Origin: Paraburkholderia hiiakae
Lineage (GTDB): Bacteria > Pseudomonadota > Gammaproteobacteria > Burkholderiales > Burkholderiaceae
Direction: 5' to 3'
Assembly: GCF_904848665.1 (NCBI RefSeq)
Contig: NZ_CAJHCQ010000001.1
Coordinates: forward strand, 372,001 to 436,000
DNA length: 64,000 nucleotides
Of this stretch, positions 53,999 through 63,155 are shown one piece after another; within the stretch, counting starts at the first letter, position 1, and every line of letters starts with the position of its first letter. Position numbers and translations under genes: made by a program. A model generated the notes under the pieces. It ran no database searches, was not told the DNA's origin, and saw nothing but the letters and a program-made list of their open reading frames with translations.

Positions 53999-55009
53999 AT
54001 GGACGACGATAACGCCCTCACCCTCGACATCTGGCTGGTGCGCGTGTTGCGCACGCTGCTGGTCGAGCGCAGCGTCACGCAGGCCGCGCTGCGCCTGAAC
54101 CAGACCCAGCCCGCGATCAGCACGGCGCTGCGCCGGCTGCGCGAGATCCTGGGCGACCCGATCCTCGTGCGCGGCAAGGCCGGCATGGTGCCGACCGAGT
54201 ACGGCGAGTCGCTGTTGCAGCACGCGCAGCGCGTGCTGCGCGATGTGGAGTTCGTGGCCACGCCGCACGGCGACTTCGACCCGGAGCGCTCGAGGCGCAC
54301 CTTCCGCCTCGCCGCCCCCGACTACCTCAACGACTTCTTCATGCCGACGCTGATCTCACGCTTTCGCGAGACGGCGCCGGCAGCGCGGCTGGAAATCCTC
54401 TCGCTCTCGCCCACGCTCGACCATCACGGTGCACTGGACGCGGGCGAACTCGACATTGTGATCGGCAACTGGCCGAAGCCCGAGCCGCGTTTCGCGCGCA
54501 GCGACCTCTTCTCCGACAAGGTCGTCTGCATGATGCGCGCGGATCATCCGCTTGCGCGCCGCGAACTCACACGCGAGGCGTATCTCGCAGCGCCCCATCT
54601 CGCGCCCACGCCCTACACGGGCGCGCATGCCAGTGCGATCGACCTGGGATTTGCGAAGGCGAAGGCCGAGCGGCGCATCGTCGCGACGCTACCCTACTTC
54701 GGGCTCGTGCCGCAGGTCTTGCTGCAATCGGATCTGATCTTCACGACGACACGGCGCTTCGCGCAGCATTACGCGAAGCTCATGCCCATTGCCATCGTAG
54801 AAACGCCGTTCCCGTTTCCGCGCATTCACTGCTACCAGATGTGGCATCCGCAGCCGGACAGGCCGAGCGATGTGGGATGGCTGCGCGGGTTGATCGATGA
54901 GGTATCGGGGACGTTGACCGCCGAGCGCGGCACGAAGCGCGCGCTCGCGAAGAAGGCCACGAGCGTGACCCGCGAAGAGACGCCCACGCCGCCGCTCGAA
55001 GCGCTTTGA
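53999..55009 (+). CDS. LysR family transcriptional regulator
   Basis: The 336-residue regulator has the N-terminal winged helix VRVLRTLLVERSVTQAALRLNQTQPAISTALRRLREI and then DPILVRGKAGMVPTEYG, typical of NodD/PnbR-like LysR proteins. The effector domain begins near FRLAAPDYLNDFFMP. The effector is unknown. It lies 143 bases after the isomerase gene in the same direction and is convergent with the xdh operon. Confidence 0.9.
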   Translation: MDDDNALTLDIWLVRVLRTLLVERSVTQAALRLNQTQPAISTALRRLREILGDPILVRGKAGMVPTEYGESLLQHAQRVLRDVEFVATPHGDFDPERSRRTFRLAAPDYLNDFFMPTLISRFRETAPAARLEILSLSPTLDHHGALDAGELDIVIGNWPKPEPRFARSDLFSDKVVCMMRADHPLARRELTREAYLAAPHLAPTPYTGAHASAIDLGFAKAKAERRIVATLPYFGLVPQVLLQSDLIFTTTRRFAQHYAKLMPIAIVETPFPFPRIHCYQMWHPQPDRPSDVGWLRGLIDEVSGTLTAERGTKRALAKKATSVTREETPTPPLEAL

Positions 55010-55014
55010 AATGC

Positions 55015-55047
55015 AAACGGGCGCCTCTTCATCGAGGCGCCCGTTTT
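55015..55047. terminator. bidirectional rho-independent terminator
   Basis: AAACGGGCGCCTC (55015-55027) and GAGGCGCCCGTTT (55034-55046) form a 13-bp perfect stem with a six-base loop, with T-runs on both strands. It serves both the LysR gene and the convergent xdh operon. Confidence 0.88.
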
Positions 55048-55066
55048 ACTGACTCGATTCGTGGAG

Positions 55067-55657
55067 TCAGGCGCGCTCGAGCTCGACCGCGCTCACCACA
55101 GCCGGGCGCTGCGCCACCCGCATCTGCATGAGCTGCGCGGCGACCGCCACCGCAATCGACGAAGGCGCCTTGTCGACGATACCCGTCACGCCGATCGGGC
55201 ACGTCATCTCGTCCATGCGCTGCGCTTGCACGCCGCGCTCCATGAGCCGCCGCTCGAACTTCACGCGCTTCGTTTTCGAGCCGATCAGGCCGAACCACGC
55301 GAAATCGCGCCGGTGCATGATGCGCTCGGAAAGCTCGAAGTCGAGCGCGTGATTGTGCGTCATCACGAGGAAGTACGCGCCCGCCGGCGCTTCGTCGACG
55401 ATGGCCGCCGGCGTATCCGTCGCTTCGATCTGCACGTTGGCGGGCACTTCGTCGGGGAACAGTTCGTCGCGCTCGTCCACCCATTGCACGACGCAGGGCA
55501 GCATGCCGAGCAGCGTGATGAGCGCGTGCCCCACGTGGCCCGCGCCGAACAGCACGATGTGCATCGGCCCGTAATGCGGCACCGGTGTGCTGCGGCGGCC
55601 AATGATCACGCGTCCGGTTTCATCGACGCGCACGCAATGTTCAGGATGGCGATTCAT
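55067..55657 (-). CDS. xdhC: xanthine dehydrogenase accessory protein XdhC, C-terminal half only
   Basis: The 196-residue protein starts at an ATG overlapping the xdhB stop. It has IVLFGAGHVGHALITLLGML (NAD/MoCo Rossmann loop), VVQWVDERDELFP, YFLVMTHNHALDFELSE, WFGLIGSKTKRVKFE and CPIGVTGIVDKAPSSIAVAVA, all from the C-terminal domain of XdhC. Full-length XdhC is about 300 or more residues with an N-terminal XdhC/CoxI domain; this domain is absent and there is no room for it before xdhB ends. XdhC inserts sulfurated molybdenum cofactor into XDH. Either the short form suffices or this is a functional deletion. Confidence 0.88.
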   Translation of the reverse strand: MNRHPEHCVRVDETGRVIIGRRSTPVPHYGPMHIVLFGAGHVGHALITLLGMLPCVVQWVDERDELFPDEVPANVQIEATDTPAAIVDEAPAGAYFLVMTHNHALDFELSERIMHRRDFAWFGLIGSKTKRVKFERRLMERGVQAQRMDEMTCPIGVTGIVDKAPSSIAVAVAAQLMQMRVAQRPAVVSAVELERA

Positions 55658-58020
55658 TTTGCGGCCCCATCACGCGCCATCGCCCGCACCGCGCCCACGC
55701 CTTTCAGGATTTCCTCGGCGGTGGCTGGCGCATTCATCGGCGGATTGAAGCGGTAGTCGGCCACGCTCGCCACGGCGTCGCGAATCGCGAAGAACACCGA
55801 GAACGGCAGCAACAGCGGCGGCTCGCCCACGGCCTTCGAGCGGTGGATGCTGTCCTCCGCGTTGCGGTTCTTGAAGAGCCGCACGTTGAATTCGGCGGGC
55901 GTATCGTTCACGGTCGGGATCTTGTAGGTGGACGGCGCGTGCGTCATGAGCTTGCCGTCCGGCTTCCACCACAATTCTTCCGTGGTGAGCCAGCCCATGC
56001 CCTGGATGAAGCCGCCTTCCACCTGGCCCACATCGAGCGCCGGGTTCAGCGAAGCGCCCACATCGTGCAGCGCATCGGCGCGCAGCACGCGCATTTCGCC
56101 CGTGAGCGTGTCGATCACGACTTCCGATACCGCCGCGCCATACGAGTAGTAGTAGAACGGCCGCCCGCGCAGCGCGGCCTGATCCCAGTACAGCTTGGGC
56201 GTGGTGTAGAAACCATCGGACCAGAGCTGGACGCGCGCAAGATAGGCCTTCGAAACCAGCGTTTCGAATGGCACGATCGTCTCGCCCACGATCACGGACT
56301 CGTTGGCAAAGCGCACGTCGGCGGCATTGATTTCGCCCTTGCCGTACGTCGTCGCCGCGAGCGCTGCGAGGCGCTCGCGCAACTGGCGTGCGGCGTCCTG
56401 TGCCGCCTTGCCGTTCAGGTCGGTGCCGGTCGACGCTGCCGTGGCGGACGTGTTCGCCACCTTGCTCGTATCCGTGGCGGTCACGCGCACGCGGCCAAAC
56501 TCGATGCCAAGTTCGTGCGCCACGACCTGCGCGACTTTCGTGTTCAGGCCTTGGCCCATTTCGGTGCCGCCGTGATTCACGAGCACCGAGCCGTCGGTGT
56601 AGATATGAACGAGCGCGCCCGCCTGGTTGAAGTGCGTGACGTTGAACGCAATGCCGAACTTGACCGGCGTGAGCGCAATGCCCTTTTTGAGCACGTCGTT
56701 GTTCGCGTTGAATTCGCGAATCGCGGCGCGGCGCGCGCGATAACCGCTCGTTTCCACCAGCTCGTCGATCAGCTCGTGAATGACGTTGTCCTCCACGACC
56801 TGGCCGTAGGGCGTCTCGTTGTTTTGCGTCTTGCCGTAGAGATTGCGACGGCGCACGTCGAGCGAATCGAGGCCGAGCGAGCGCGCCACGTCGTCCATGA
56901 TGTACTCGATCGCGAATGCGCCCTGCGGGCCGCCGAAGCCGCGAAACGCCGTGTTCGACTGCGTGTTGGTCTTGCCGCAGAAGCCGGCGATCGAAACGTC
57001 GGGCAGCCAGTAAGCGTTGTCGAAGTGGCAAACCGCACGCGTCATCACCGGGCCGGAAAGGTCCGCGGAAAAGCCGCAGCGCGAGGTCATGTCGACCGAC
57101 ACGCCTTCGATCGTGCCCTGATCGTCGTAGCCCACTTCGTAGGTGTAGTGGAAATCGTGGCGCTTGCCCGTGACCATCATGTCGTCGTCGCGGTCGGGGC
57201 GCAGCTTCACGGGGCACAGGAGCTTCCATGCGGCGAGCGCCGCGCAGCACGCGAAGAGGCCCGACTGCGATTCCTTGCCGCCAAAGCCGCCGCCCATGCG
57301 GCGGCATTCCACGAGCACGTTGTGCGACGCGACGCCCAGCACATGCGCGACGAGGTGCTGCATCTCGCTCGGGTGCTGCGTGGAGCACCACACGTGCATG
57401 CCGTCGTCGTCCTTCGGCGCTGCGTAAGCGATCTGGCCTTCGAGATAGAACTGCTCCTGGCCGCCCAGCAGCATCTCGCCTTCATGGCGGTGCGCTGCGC
57501 GCGCGGCACGCGTGGACGCCTCGCCGCGCGCAAGCTTCATCGGCGGCAGCACCGATTGCTGCGCAGCGCGCGCCTGCTGCGCCGTGAGCACGGCGGGCAG
57601 CTCTTCGTACTGCACCTCGGCGCGCCGGGCGGCCAGGCGCGCCGTGTCGTGGGAAGTCGCCACGACGATGAACATCGGCTGGCCCACGTACTGCACGACG
57701 CCATCGGCGAGCACCGGATCGTCGTGGATGATCGGGCCGCAGTCGTTCACGCCGGGAATGTCCTCGGCTGTGAGCACGGCCACGACGCCGGGCGTCGCGC
57801 GCACTTTATCGAGGTTCATCGAAACGATGCGCGCGTGCGGCTTCTGCGAGAGGCCGAGCGCGGCGTGCAGCGTGCCGGCCAGGACCGGAATGTCGTCGGT
57901 ATAGGTGGCGCGGCCGCTCACGTGCAGATGCGCGGATTCGTGCGGCCGCGAAACGTGGACTTGCGCGAAAGGCTCGCGTGCCTTGAGTTCGTCCAGGAAC
58001 GGTTCGGCTTGCTGGTTCAT
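55654..58020 (-). CDS. xdhB: xanthine dehydrogenase, molybdopterin-binding subunit
   Basis: The 788-residue protein has a fold I stretch (SGRATYTDDIPVLAGTLHAALGLS) and the molybdenum-domain blocks RRMGGGFGGKESQ, NTAFRGFGGPQGAF and HGGTEMGQGLNTK. The catalytic glutamate lies in SKAVGEPPLLLPF (E733, matching Glu730 of the R. capsulatus enzyme). It hydroxylates hypoxanthine and xanthine to urate in the cytoplasm together with XdhA. It lies 40 bases after xdhA and overlaps xdhC. Confidence 0.95.
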   Translation of the reverse strand: MNQQAEPFLDELKAREPFAQVHVSRPHESAHLHVSGRATYTDDIPVLAGTLHAALGLSQKPHARIVSMNLDKVRATPGVVAVLTAEDIPGVNDCGPIIHDDPVLADGVVQYVGQPMFIVVATSHDTARLAARRAEVQYEELPAVLTAQQARAAQQSVLPPMKLARGEASTRAARAAHRHEGEMLLGGQEQFYLEGQIAYAAPKDDDGMHVWCSTQHPSEMQHLVAHVLGVASHNVLVECRRMGGGFGGKESQSGLFACCAALAAWKLLCPVKLRPDRDDDMMVTGKRHDFHYTYEVGYDDQGTIEGVSVDMTSRCGFSADLSGPVMTRAVCHFDNAYWLPDVSIAGFCGKTNTQSNTAFRGFGGPQGAFAIEYIMDDVARSLGLDSLDVRRRNLYGKTQNNETPYGQVVEDNVIHELIDELVETSGYRARRAAIREFNANNDVLKKGIALTPVKFGIAFNVTHFNQAGALVHIYTDGSVLVNHGGTEMGQGLNTKVAQVVAHELGIEFGRVRVTATDTSKVANTSATAASTGTDLNGKAAQDAARQLRERLAALAATTYGKGEINAADVRFANESVIVGETIVPFETLVSKAYLARVQLWSDGFYTTPKLYWDQAALRGRPFYYYSYGAAVSEVVIDTLTGEMRVLRADALHDVGASLNPALDVGQVEGGFIQGMGWLTTEELWWKPDGKLMTHAPSTYKIPTVNDTPAEFNVRLFKNRNAEDSIHRSKAVGEPPLLLPFSVFFAIRDAVASVADYRFNPPMNAPATAEEILKGVGAVRAMARDGAAK

Positions 58021-58060
58021 TGTTTAGTGCTCCGTATGTCTCTTCCGATTCCTGAATGTC

Positions 58061-59611
58061 TCAAGCCGTTTCCGCCGCGACGTTGCGCACATTAAGCGCC
58101 TGCGGCGCAAGCGGGTTATGCGGGCGCGTTTCGAGCCAGAAGCGGTACAGCGTGTTCTTCGCGGCTTCGAGGCGGTAGTCGCTCGTCGCGCGCATGTCGG
58201 AAAGCGGCGCATAGTCGTTGCCGAGCGCGATCATCGCGGCCTGGGCCGTGGCTTCGTGCCATTGCGCATCGGCGAGCACGCCTTCCGCGTGGGCCGCGCG
58301 CTTCGGTGTCGCGGCCATGCCGCCGAAGGCGATGCGCGGCTCGCGAATCACGTCGCCATCGACGATATAGGCGAATGCCGCGCACACGGCCGAGATGTCC
58401 GAGTCGAAGCGCTTCGAGACCTTGTAGGTGCGAAAACGCAGGTTCGCGCGCGCGCCGGTGCGCGTGGGTACCTTGAGCGCGAGCACGAACTCGTGCTCGG
58501 CCATGTCCTTCTTCTGGTAGGCGAGATAGAGGTCTTCGAGCGGCATTTCGCGCTCGAGCTCGCCGCCGCGCAGCACCACGCGCGCGCCGAGTGCGATGAG
58601 CCCCGGCATCGAGTCGCCGATCGGCGAGCCGTTCGCGACGTTGCCGCCTATCGTGCCCGCGTTGCGGATGGGCAGCGAGGCGAAGCGCTGCCACATCTCT
58701 TCGAGTTCCGGATAATGCTTCGCGAGTTCCGCATAACCGCGCTCGACGGTCACGCCCGCGCCGATCTCGATCCACGCGTCGCTCACGTCGATGCGGCGCA
58801 TCGCGTCGACCTGGCCCACGTAGACGATGTCGCCGAGTTCGCGCATCTGCTTCGTGACCCACAGGCCGATATCGGTGCTGCCCGCGAGAATGCGCGTGTT
58901 GGGACGCTCGGCCTTGATGGCGGCGAGCGCCTCGACAGTGCGCGGCGCGTCGTAGTGCTGGCCGCGGCTCTCGTAGTGGAAGGTGTCCTTGCGTTCGAGC
59001 GTGGCGAGGGTCTGTGCGAGCGCCTTCACGTCGATGGGCTGCTTCGGCGCGTCGGCCTGGAACATCTGCTCAGCGGCATCGAGAATCGGCCGGTAGCCGG
59101 TGCAGCGGCACAGGTTGCCCGTGAGCGCGTTGGCGATCTCGTCGCGCGAAGGCACGCTGCAGGCGCCCTTGCCCGCGCACGCGCTTTGGCCAACGTGCGT
59201 GGTGTGACCAGCGTGCTCGTGGCCATGTTTTTCATAAAGCGCCCACATCGACATCACGAAGCCGGGCGTGCAGAAGCCGCACTGCGAGCCGTGGCAATCG
59301 ACCATGGCCTGCTGCACGGGATGCAGCGAGCCGTCGGGCTGGCGCAGGTCTTCGACGGTGAAAAGCGCCTTGCCGTCGAGTGTGGGCAGGAACTGGATGC
59401 AGGCGTTGACGGCCTTGAAGCTCACGCCACCCGCCTCGTTGCGCTCGCCCACCACGACCGTGCAGGCGCCGCAGTCGCCCTCGGCGCAGCCTTCCTTAGT
59501 GCCGGTGCAGCGCGCGTCTTCGCGCAGGTACTGGAGGACGGTGCGGGTGACGCCCGCGTCGCTGACTTCGCGAATCGCGTTGCGGTGATAAAAGCGGATC
59601 GGCTGGCTCAT
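58061..59611 (-). CDS. xdhA: xanthine dehydrogenase, Fe-S/FAD subunit
   Basis: The 516-residue protein has a plant-type [2Fe-2S] site in TKEGCAEGDCGACTVV and the second cluster from CGSQCGFCTPG and NLCRCTGYRP. The FAD domain has ILAGSTDIGLWVTKQ and AGTIGGNVANGSPIGDS. Between the two parts of the second cluster lies an insert at about residues 129-153 with five histidines and two cysteines, not seen in typical XdhA. The ATG at 59611 is chosen by family alignment. It is first gene of the xdhABC operon; a 14-bp palindrome lies upstream. Confidence 0.95.
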   Translation of the reverse strand: MSQPIRFYHRNAIREVSDAGVTRTVLQYLREDARCTGTKEGCAEGDCGACTVVVGERNEAGGVSFKAVNACIQFLPTLDGKALFTVEDLRQPDGSLHPVQQAMVDCHGSQCGFCTPGFVMSMWALYEKHGHEHAGHTTHVGQSACAGKGACSVPSRDEIANALTGNLCRCTGYRPILDAAEQMFQADAPKQPIDVKALAQTLATLERKDTFHYESRGQHYDAPRTVEALAAIKAERPNTRILAGSTDIGLWVTKQMRELGDIVYVGQVDAMRRIDVSDAWIEIGAGVTVERGYAELAKHYPELEEMWQRFASLPIRNAGTIGGNVANGSPIGDSMPGLIALGARVVLRGGELEREMPLEDLYLAYQKKDMAEHEFVLALKVPTRTGARANLRFRTYKVSKRFDSDISAVCAAFAYIVDGDVIREPRIAFGGMAATPKRAAHAEGVLADAQWHEATAQAAMIALGNDYAPLSDMRATSDYRLEAAKNTLYRFWLETRPHNPLAPQALNVRNVAAETA

Positions 59612-59685
59612 GGTTTCTGGCTCGTCGTTGGATGCGGCTCGCAAAAGGCGTGTGCCGCTCGAGTGGACGCTTCGAAAACTATCAC

Positions 59686-59743
59686 TGCCAATATTGGCAA
59701 CCCATAGCTAGAGGAGCATGGGGGATATATCGTTGAATCGATA
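59686..59743 (-). promoter_or_regulatory. palindromes upstream of xdhA
   Basis: TGCCAATATTGGCA (59686-59699) is a perfect 14-bp palindrome about 75 bases before the xdhA start. TATCG-TTGAAT-CGATA (59728-59743) is a second inverted repeat beside it. Both lie in an AT-richer stretch and are good candidates for operator sites of a purine-responsive regulator. Confidence 0.5.
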
Positions 59744-59772
59744 AATCGGCGTGTTGCAGTTCGGTTGGGCTT

Positions 59773-59973
59773 ATGTCGAAGTGTCTCAATTGCGCGATTT
59801 CTGAGCTGATTCGTGAATATCGGACATATTTGACTGAACATTTACCCGCTCAGATGCCGACATCTCCGCACGAACGGTCGGATCAGGACAGCGCCAAAGC
59901 GCGAATTGCGGCCAACGTCGCACAAATTCGCGAGATCTTCGCGGATGGGCGATCGGTCGTAAAAGACCGCTAG
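59773..59973 (+). CDS. small CxxC protein, uncertain
   Basis: The 66-residue ORF starts [20 protein letters not shown] and continues with a helical, charged C-terminal half. The CxxC near the N-terminus could bind metal or be redox active. Its base composition is lower in GC than that of its neighbours and the ribosome site is weak. It lies in the divergent gap between xdhA and the MFS gene. No family recognised; it could be spurious. Confidence 0.4.
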   Translation: MSKCLNCAISELIREYRTYLTEHLPAQMPTSPHERSDQDSAKARIAANVAQIREIFADGRSVVKDR

Positions 59974-60086
59974 AACCGCCAAAAACACGTGTTCCGCCGG
60001 TCGGAACAGCTTTTCAATTTCTGCATAAAAACCGGTTCCATGGGACAATCACGGCTTTCCCGCCGTTTTCCATCCGCGTTTTCCCC

Positions 60087-61340
60087 ATGTCTGCTGATTT
60101 GGCGCCCAGGCGCAACGCCGCATCGACGACCCTGCAGATCATTCCGGTCGTCTTTTTCACCTTCCTCTGCTACCTGACGATCGGCATTCCGCTCGCGGTG
60201 CTGCCGGGCTACGTGCACAACGACCTCGGTTTCAGCACCGTGGTGGCAGGCGCGGCAATCAGCGTGCAGTACATCGCCACGCTCTGCTCGCGCGCGCTCG
60301 CGGGCCGCTCGGCGGACACGCTCGGCCCCAAGAAAACCGTGACGATCGGCCTGACGATCTGCGGCGCGAGCGGCGTGCTGCTGTTGCTCGGCACGCTCGT
60401 CGATCACTGGCCCGGCCTCTCGCTCGCGCTGCTGGTGGTGAGCCGCCTGTTGCTCGGCTGCGGCGAAAGCCTTTGCGGCACGGGCGCGATCCTCTGGGGC
60501 ATCGGTCGCGTAGGCACCGCTCACAACGCGAAGGTGATCTCGTGGAACGGCATCGCCACCTACGGCGCGCTCGCGATTGGCGCGCCGCTCGGCGTGGTGA
60601 TGGCGCACGCCATCGGCTACTGGATGCTCGGCGTTTCGGTCATCGCGATGGCCGCGCTCGGCTTCTGGCTCGCGCGCCCGATCGCGCCGGTGCCGGTCGT
60701 GCATGGCGAGCGCATGTCGTACCGCAGCGTGTTCACGCGCGTGCTGCCGCACGGCATCGGCCTCGCACTCGGCTCGGCGGGCTTTGGCTCCATCGCGACC
60801 TTCATCACGCTGTTCTACGCCGCGCGCCACTGGCCCAATGCCGCTTTCACGCTCACGGTGTTCGGTCTGATGTTCATCGGCGCGCGCCTGTTGTTTGCAA
60901 ACACGATCAAACGCTTCGGCGGCTTCCGCGTGGCCATCGTCTCGTTCTCGTGCGAATGCGCGGGCCTCTTGCTGCTGTGGCTCGCGCCCACGCCGCAAGT
61001 CGCGCTCGCGGGCGCGGCGCTCACCGGCTTCGGCTTCGCGCTCGTGTTCCCGGCGCTCGGCGTCGAAGCGGTCGGGCTCGTGCCGCCCGCCAGCCGCGGT
61101 GCGGCCCTCTCGGCGTACTCGGTGTTCCTCGACCTCTCGCTGGGCATTACCGGCCCGCTCGCCGGCTATGTGGCGAACCTGTTCGGGTATGGTTCGGTGT
61201 TTCTCTTCGCCGCCATCGCGGCGGCTTCCGCCGTGGTGCTTTCGGTTTCGCTTCATCGCAAGAGCGTGCGCTCGCATGCCGCGCAGAGTGCACAACACGC
61301 AAGCGGCGCCAGCACGCCGGCCGGGCAACAAGTCGAATAA
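60087..61340 (+). CDS. MFS transporter
   Basis: The 417-residue, twelve-helix transporter of the YfcJ/YhhS-like MFS group has [17 protein letters not shown] in the first loop, the [15 protein letters not shown] motif A after helix two and [19 protein letters not shown] in helix four. A Ser/Ala-rich hydrophilic tail ends the protein. The family exports sugars, glyphosate or other small molecules; the substrate here is not readable. The TAA stop is within the A-run of the convergent terminator. Confidence 0.88.
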   Translation: MSADLAPRRNAASTTLQIIPVVFFTFLCYLTIGIPLAVLPGYVHNDLGFSTVVAGAAISVQYIATLCSRALAGRSADTLGPKKTVTIGLTICGASGVLLLLGTLVDHWPGLSLALLVVSRLLLGCGESLCGTGAILWGIGRVGTAHNAKVISWNGIATYGALAIGAPLGVVMAHAIGYWMLGVSVIAMAALGFWLARPIAPVPVVHGERMSYRSVFTRVLPHGIGLALGSAGFGSIATFITLFYAARHWPNAAFTLTVFGLMFIGARLLFANTIKRFGGFRVAIVSFSCECAGLLLLWLAPTPQVALAGAALTGFGFALVFPALGVEAVGLVPPASRGAALSAYSVFLDLSLGITGPLAGYVANLFGYGSVFLFAAIAAASAVVLSVSLHRKSVRSHAAQSAQHASGASTPAGQQVE

Positions 61341-61375
61341 AAAAAACCGCACCCGGCAAACTGCGCCGGATGCGG
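61339..61375 (-). terminator. rho-independent terminator of the aspartate decarboxylase operon
   Basis: CCGCACCCGGC (61347-61357) and GCCGGATGCGG (61365-61375) form an 11-bp stem with one G-U pair; on the minus strand it is followed by eight T (complement of 61339-61346). It overlaps the stop of the convergent MFS gene. Confidence 0.85.
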
Positions 61376-61428
61376 CCCGGACTTCAGACTGAACGCGGCG
61401 GCGCTTTCGCCGCCGGGCTTACCCTTCC

Positions 61429-63090
61429 CTACTTCTGCACCGCAGCCGTATCGATCTTCTTGCCGGTCGCCTCGTTGTAACGCCGCACATACTCCTCGGT
61501 GAGCTTGGCCACCGCACGGCCGATCTTGCGATAGTCCGACTCGTTGAGGTTCGCGAGCGACACCCGGCCCGACGGATGTGCCGTGCCAAAGCCCTTCCCT
61601 GGCAGCAGCACGACGCGTGCCTCGGCCGCGAGCTGGAACAGCAGTTCGTTGGGCTTCACCTGCTTGAGCAGCCAATCGACGAAGTCCCGTCCGAAGCGCT
61701 TCTCGCCCAGGTACTCCATATCGAGAATCGTGTAGTAGTCGACCTGGTTCGGATCGTCTTCGTCGTAGATCGCGCCCATTGCCTCGTACAGCGCGCGCTT
61801 GCGGCTGCGGATCAGCCTCTTGAGCGCGTTCTTGTACGCGTCGGGCGTATCCATCAGCGAGAACAGCGAGAACAGCACCATCTGCACCTGCTGCGGCGTG
61901 GAAAGGCCAGCGGTGTGATTGAGCGCGACGGTGCGGCTGTCGGCCACCAGACGGTCGATGAACTTGAGATTGTCCGGGTCCGTCGTGATCGACTCGTAGC
62001 GCTTGTGCAGTTCCTTCTTCTCTTCCTTCGGCAGCTTGGTGAGCAGATGGTCGAGCACGTTGTCGCGGTGCGTTGCGATCGCACCCAGACGCCAGCCCGT
62101 CGCGCCAAAGTACTTCGAATAGGAGTACACGAGAATGGTGTTCTTCGGTGCGAGCGCGAAGAGCGAGACGAAGTTGTCGGCGAACGTGCCGTACACGTCG
62201 TCGGTGAGGAAGATGAGGTCGGGACGCTCCTTCACGATGTCGGCGATGTATTCGAGGCTCTCATCGTCCATCTTGACCGAAGGCGGGTTGCTCGGGTTCA
62301 CGAGGAAGAACGCCTTGACCTTCGGGTCGCGCAGCTTGTCGAGTTCTTTCTTTGAGTACTGCCAGTTGTTCTCAACCGTGGCGTTCAGATGCACGACATT
62401 GAGCTCGTAATCGTTGAGCTCCGGAATCTCGATGTACGGCGTGAAGATCGGCATGCCGAGCGCGATGGTGTCGCCCTTCTTGATCAGGAAGTTCTCACGC
62501 ATCGTGTTGAAGATGTACGTCATGGCCGCCGTGCCGCCTTCCACCGCGAACACGTCGAACTCGCCGACGAACGGATGCTTGCCGATCATCTCGCGGCGCA
62601 GGTACTGGCCGACGATGATCTCCGAAAGCTTGAGCATGCGGTCCGGCACCGGGTAGTTGCAGGCGAGGATGCCTTCGCACATCTCATAGAGGAAGTCGCC
62701 CGCCGAAAGCCCTAGCTGGTCGCGCACATACGAGACCGCCCCGCCGATGAAATCGATGCCGGCCTGGCCCTTGTTCTCGCGCAGGAACTGATCGAAGCGT
62801 TCGACGATGCCCGCGCGCTGCGGGAAGCCGCCCACACCTTCCGGCATGTACGAGAACGAACGCTCCGACTCACGCATCGCGAAGAGGCCGAGTTGCCAGA
62901 AGCCGTGGCGTGGAATGGTGGCGAGGAAGTTGGGGTTGCCGCGGCCGGCGTTGAGCATCGAGAAGTTGGCCGGACGCTCGGCCGCGCCGCCGCCGGCCGC
63001 CTTGATCAGTTCGTCCTTCAGTTCGAACGGGCTCAGTGCATCGAGACCCGACTTTTCTTTCGCGCCGTTACTCTTCGCTTTCGTTGCCAT
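61429..63090 (-). CDS. aspD: bifunctional aspartate aminotransferase / L-aspartate 4-decarboxylase
   Basis: The 553-residue fold-type I PLP enzyme is about 150 residues longer than ordinary aspartate aminotransferases, as expected for AspD. Landmarks are NAGRGNPNFLATIPRHGFWQ, FVGEFDVFAVEGGTAAM, LVNPSNPPSVKMDDE, DDVYGTF and YSYSKYFGATGWRLG with the Schiff-base lysine. The start ATG at 63090 has GGAG seven bases upstream; an ATG four codons earlier overlaps that site. It converts aspartate to alanine and CO2 in the cytoplasm. The exchanger gene lies just upstream on the same strand, 65 bases away, completing the aspartate/alanine cycle. Confidence 0.93.
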   Translation of the reverse strand: MATKAKSNGAKEKSGLDALSPFELKDELIKAAGGGAAERPANFSMLNAGRGNPNFLATIPRHGFWQLGLFAMRESERSFSYMPEGVGGFPQRAGIVERFDQFLRENKGQAGIDFIGGAVSYVRDQLGLSAGDFLYEMCEGILACNYPVPDRMLKLSEIIVGQYLRREMIGKHPFVGEFDVFAVEGGTAAMTYIFNTMRENFLIKKGDTIALGMPIFTPYIEIPELNDYELNVVHLNATVENNWQYSKKELDKLRDPKVKAFFLVNPSNPPSVKMDDESLEYIADIVKERPDLIFLTDDVYGTFADNFVSLFALAPKNTILVYSYSKYFGATGWRLGAIATHRDNVLDHLLTKLPKEEKKELHKRYESITTDPDNLKFIDRLVADSRTVALNHTAGLSTPQQVQMVLFSLFSLMDTPDAYKNALKRLIRSRKRALYEAMGAIYDEDDPNQVDYYTILDMEYLGEKRFGRDFVDWLLKQVKPNELLFQLAAEARVVLLPGKGFGTAHPSGRVSLANLNESDYRKIGRAVAKLTEEYVRRYNEATGKKIDTAAVQK

Positions 63091-63155
63091 GGTGTTCTCC
63101 ATTGGAAGACGTTGCGTGTGCCGCGCGTCTGTGCGCCGCACACGATGGGTTCATG

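Noticed and set aside
55843..58095. 750-codon plus-strand open frame
   Set aside because: Antisense of xdhB; composition is Ala/Arg/Val/His-rich with no family resemblance.
58118..59707. 529-codon plus-strand open frame
   Set aside because: Antisense of xdhA, without recognisable motifs or ribosome site.
59970..61352. 460-codon minus-strand open frame
   Set aside because: Antisense of the MFS gene; almost wholly charged residues, a composition artefact.
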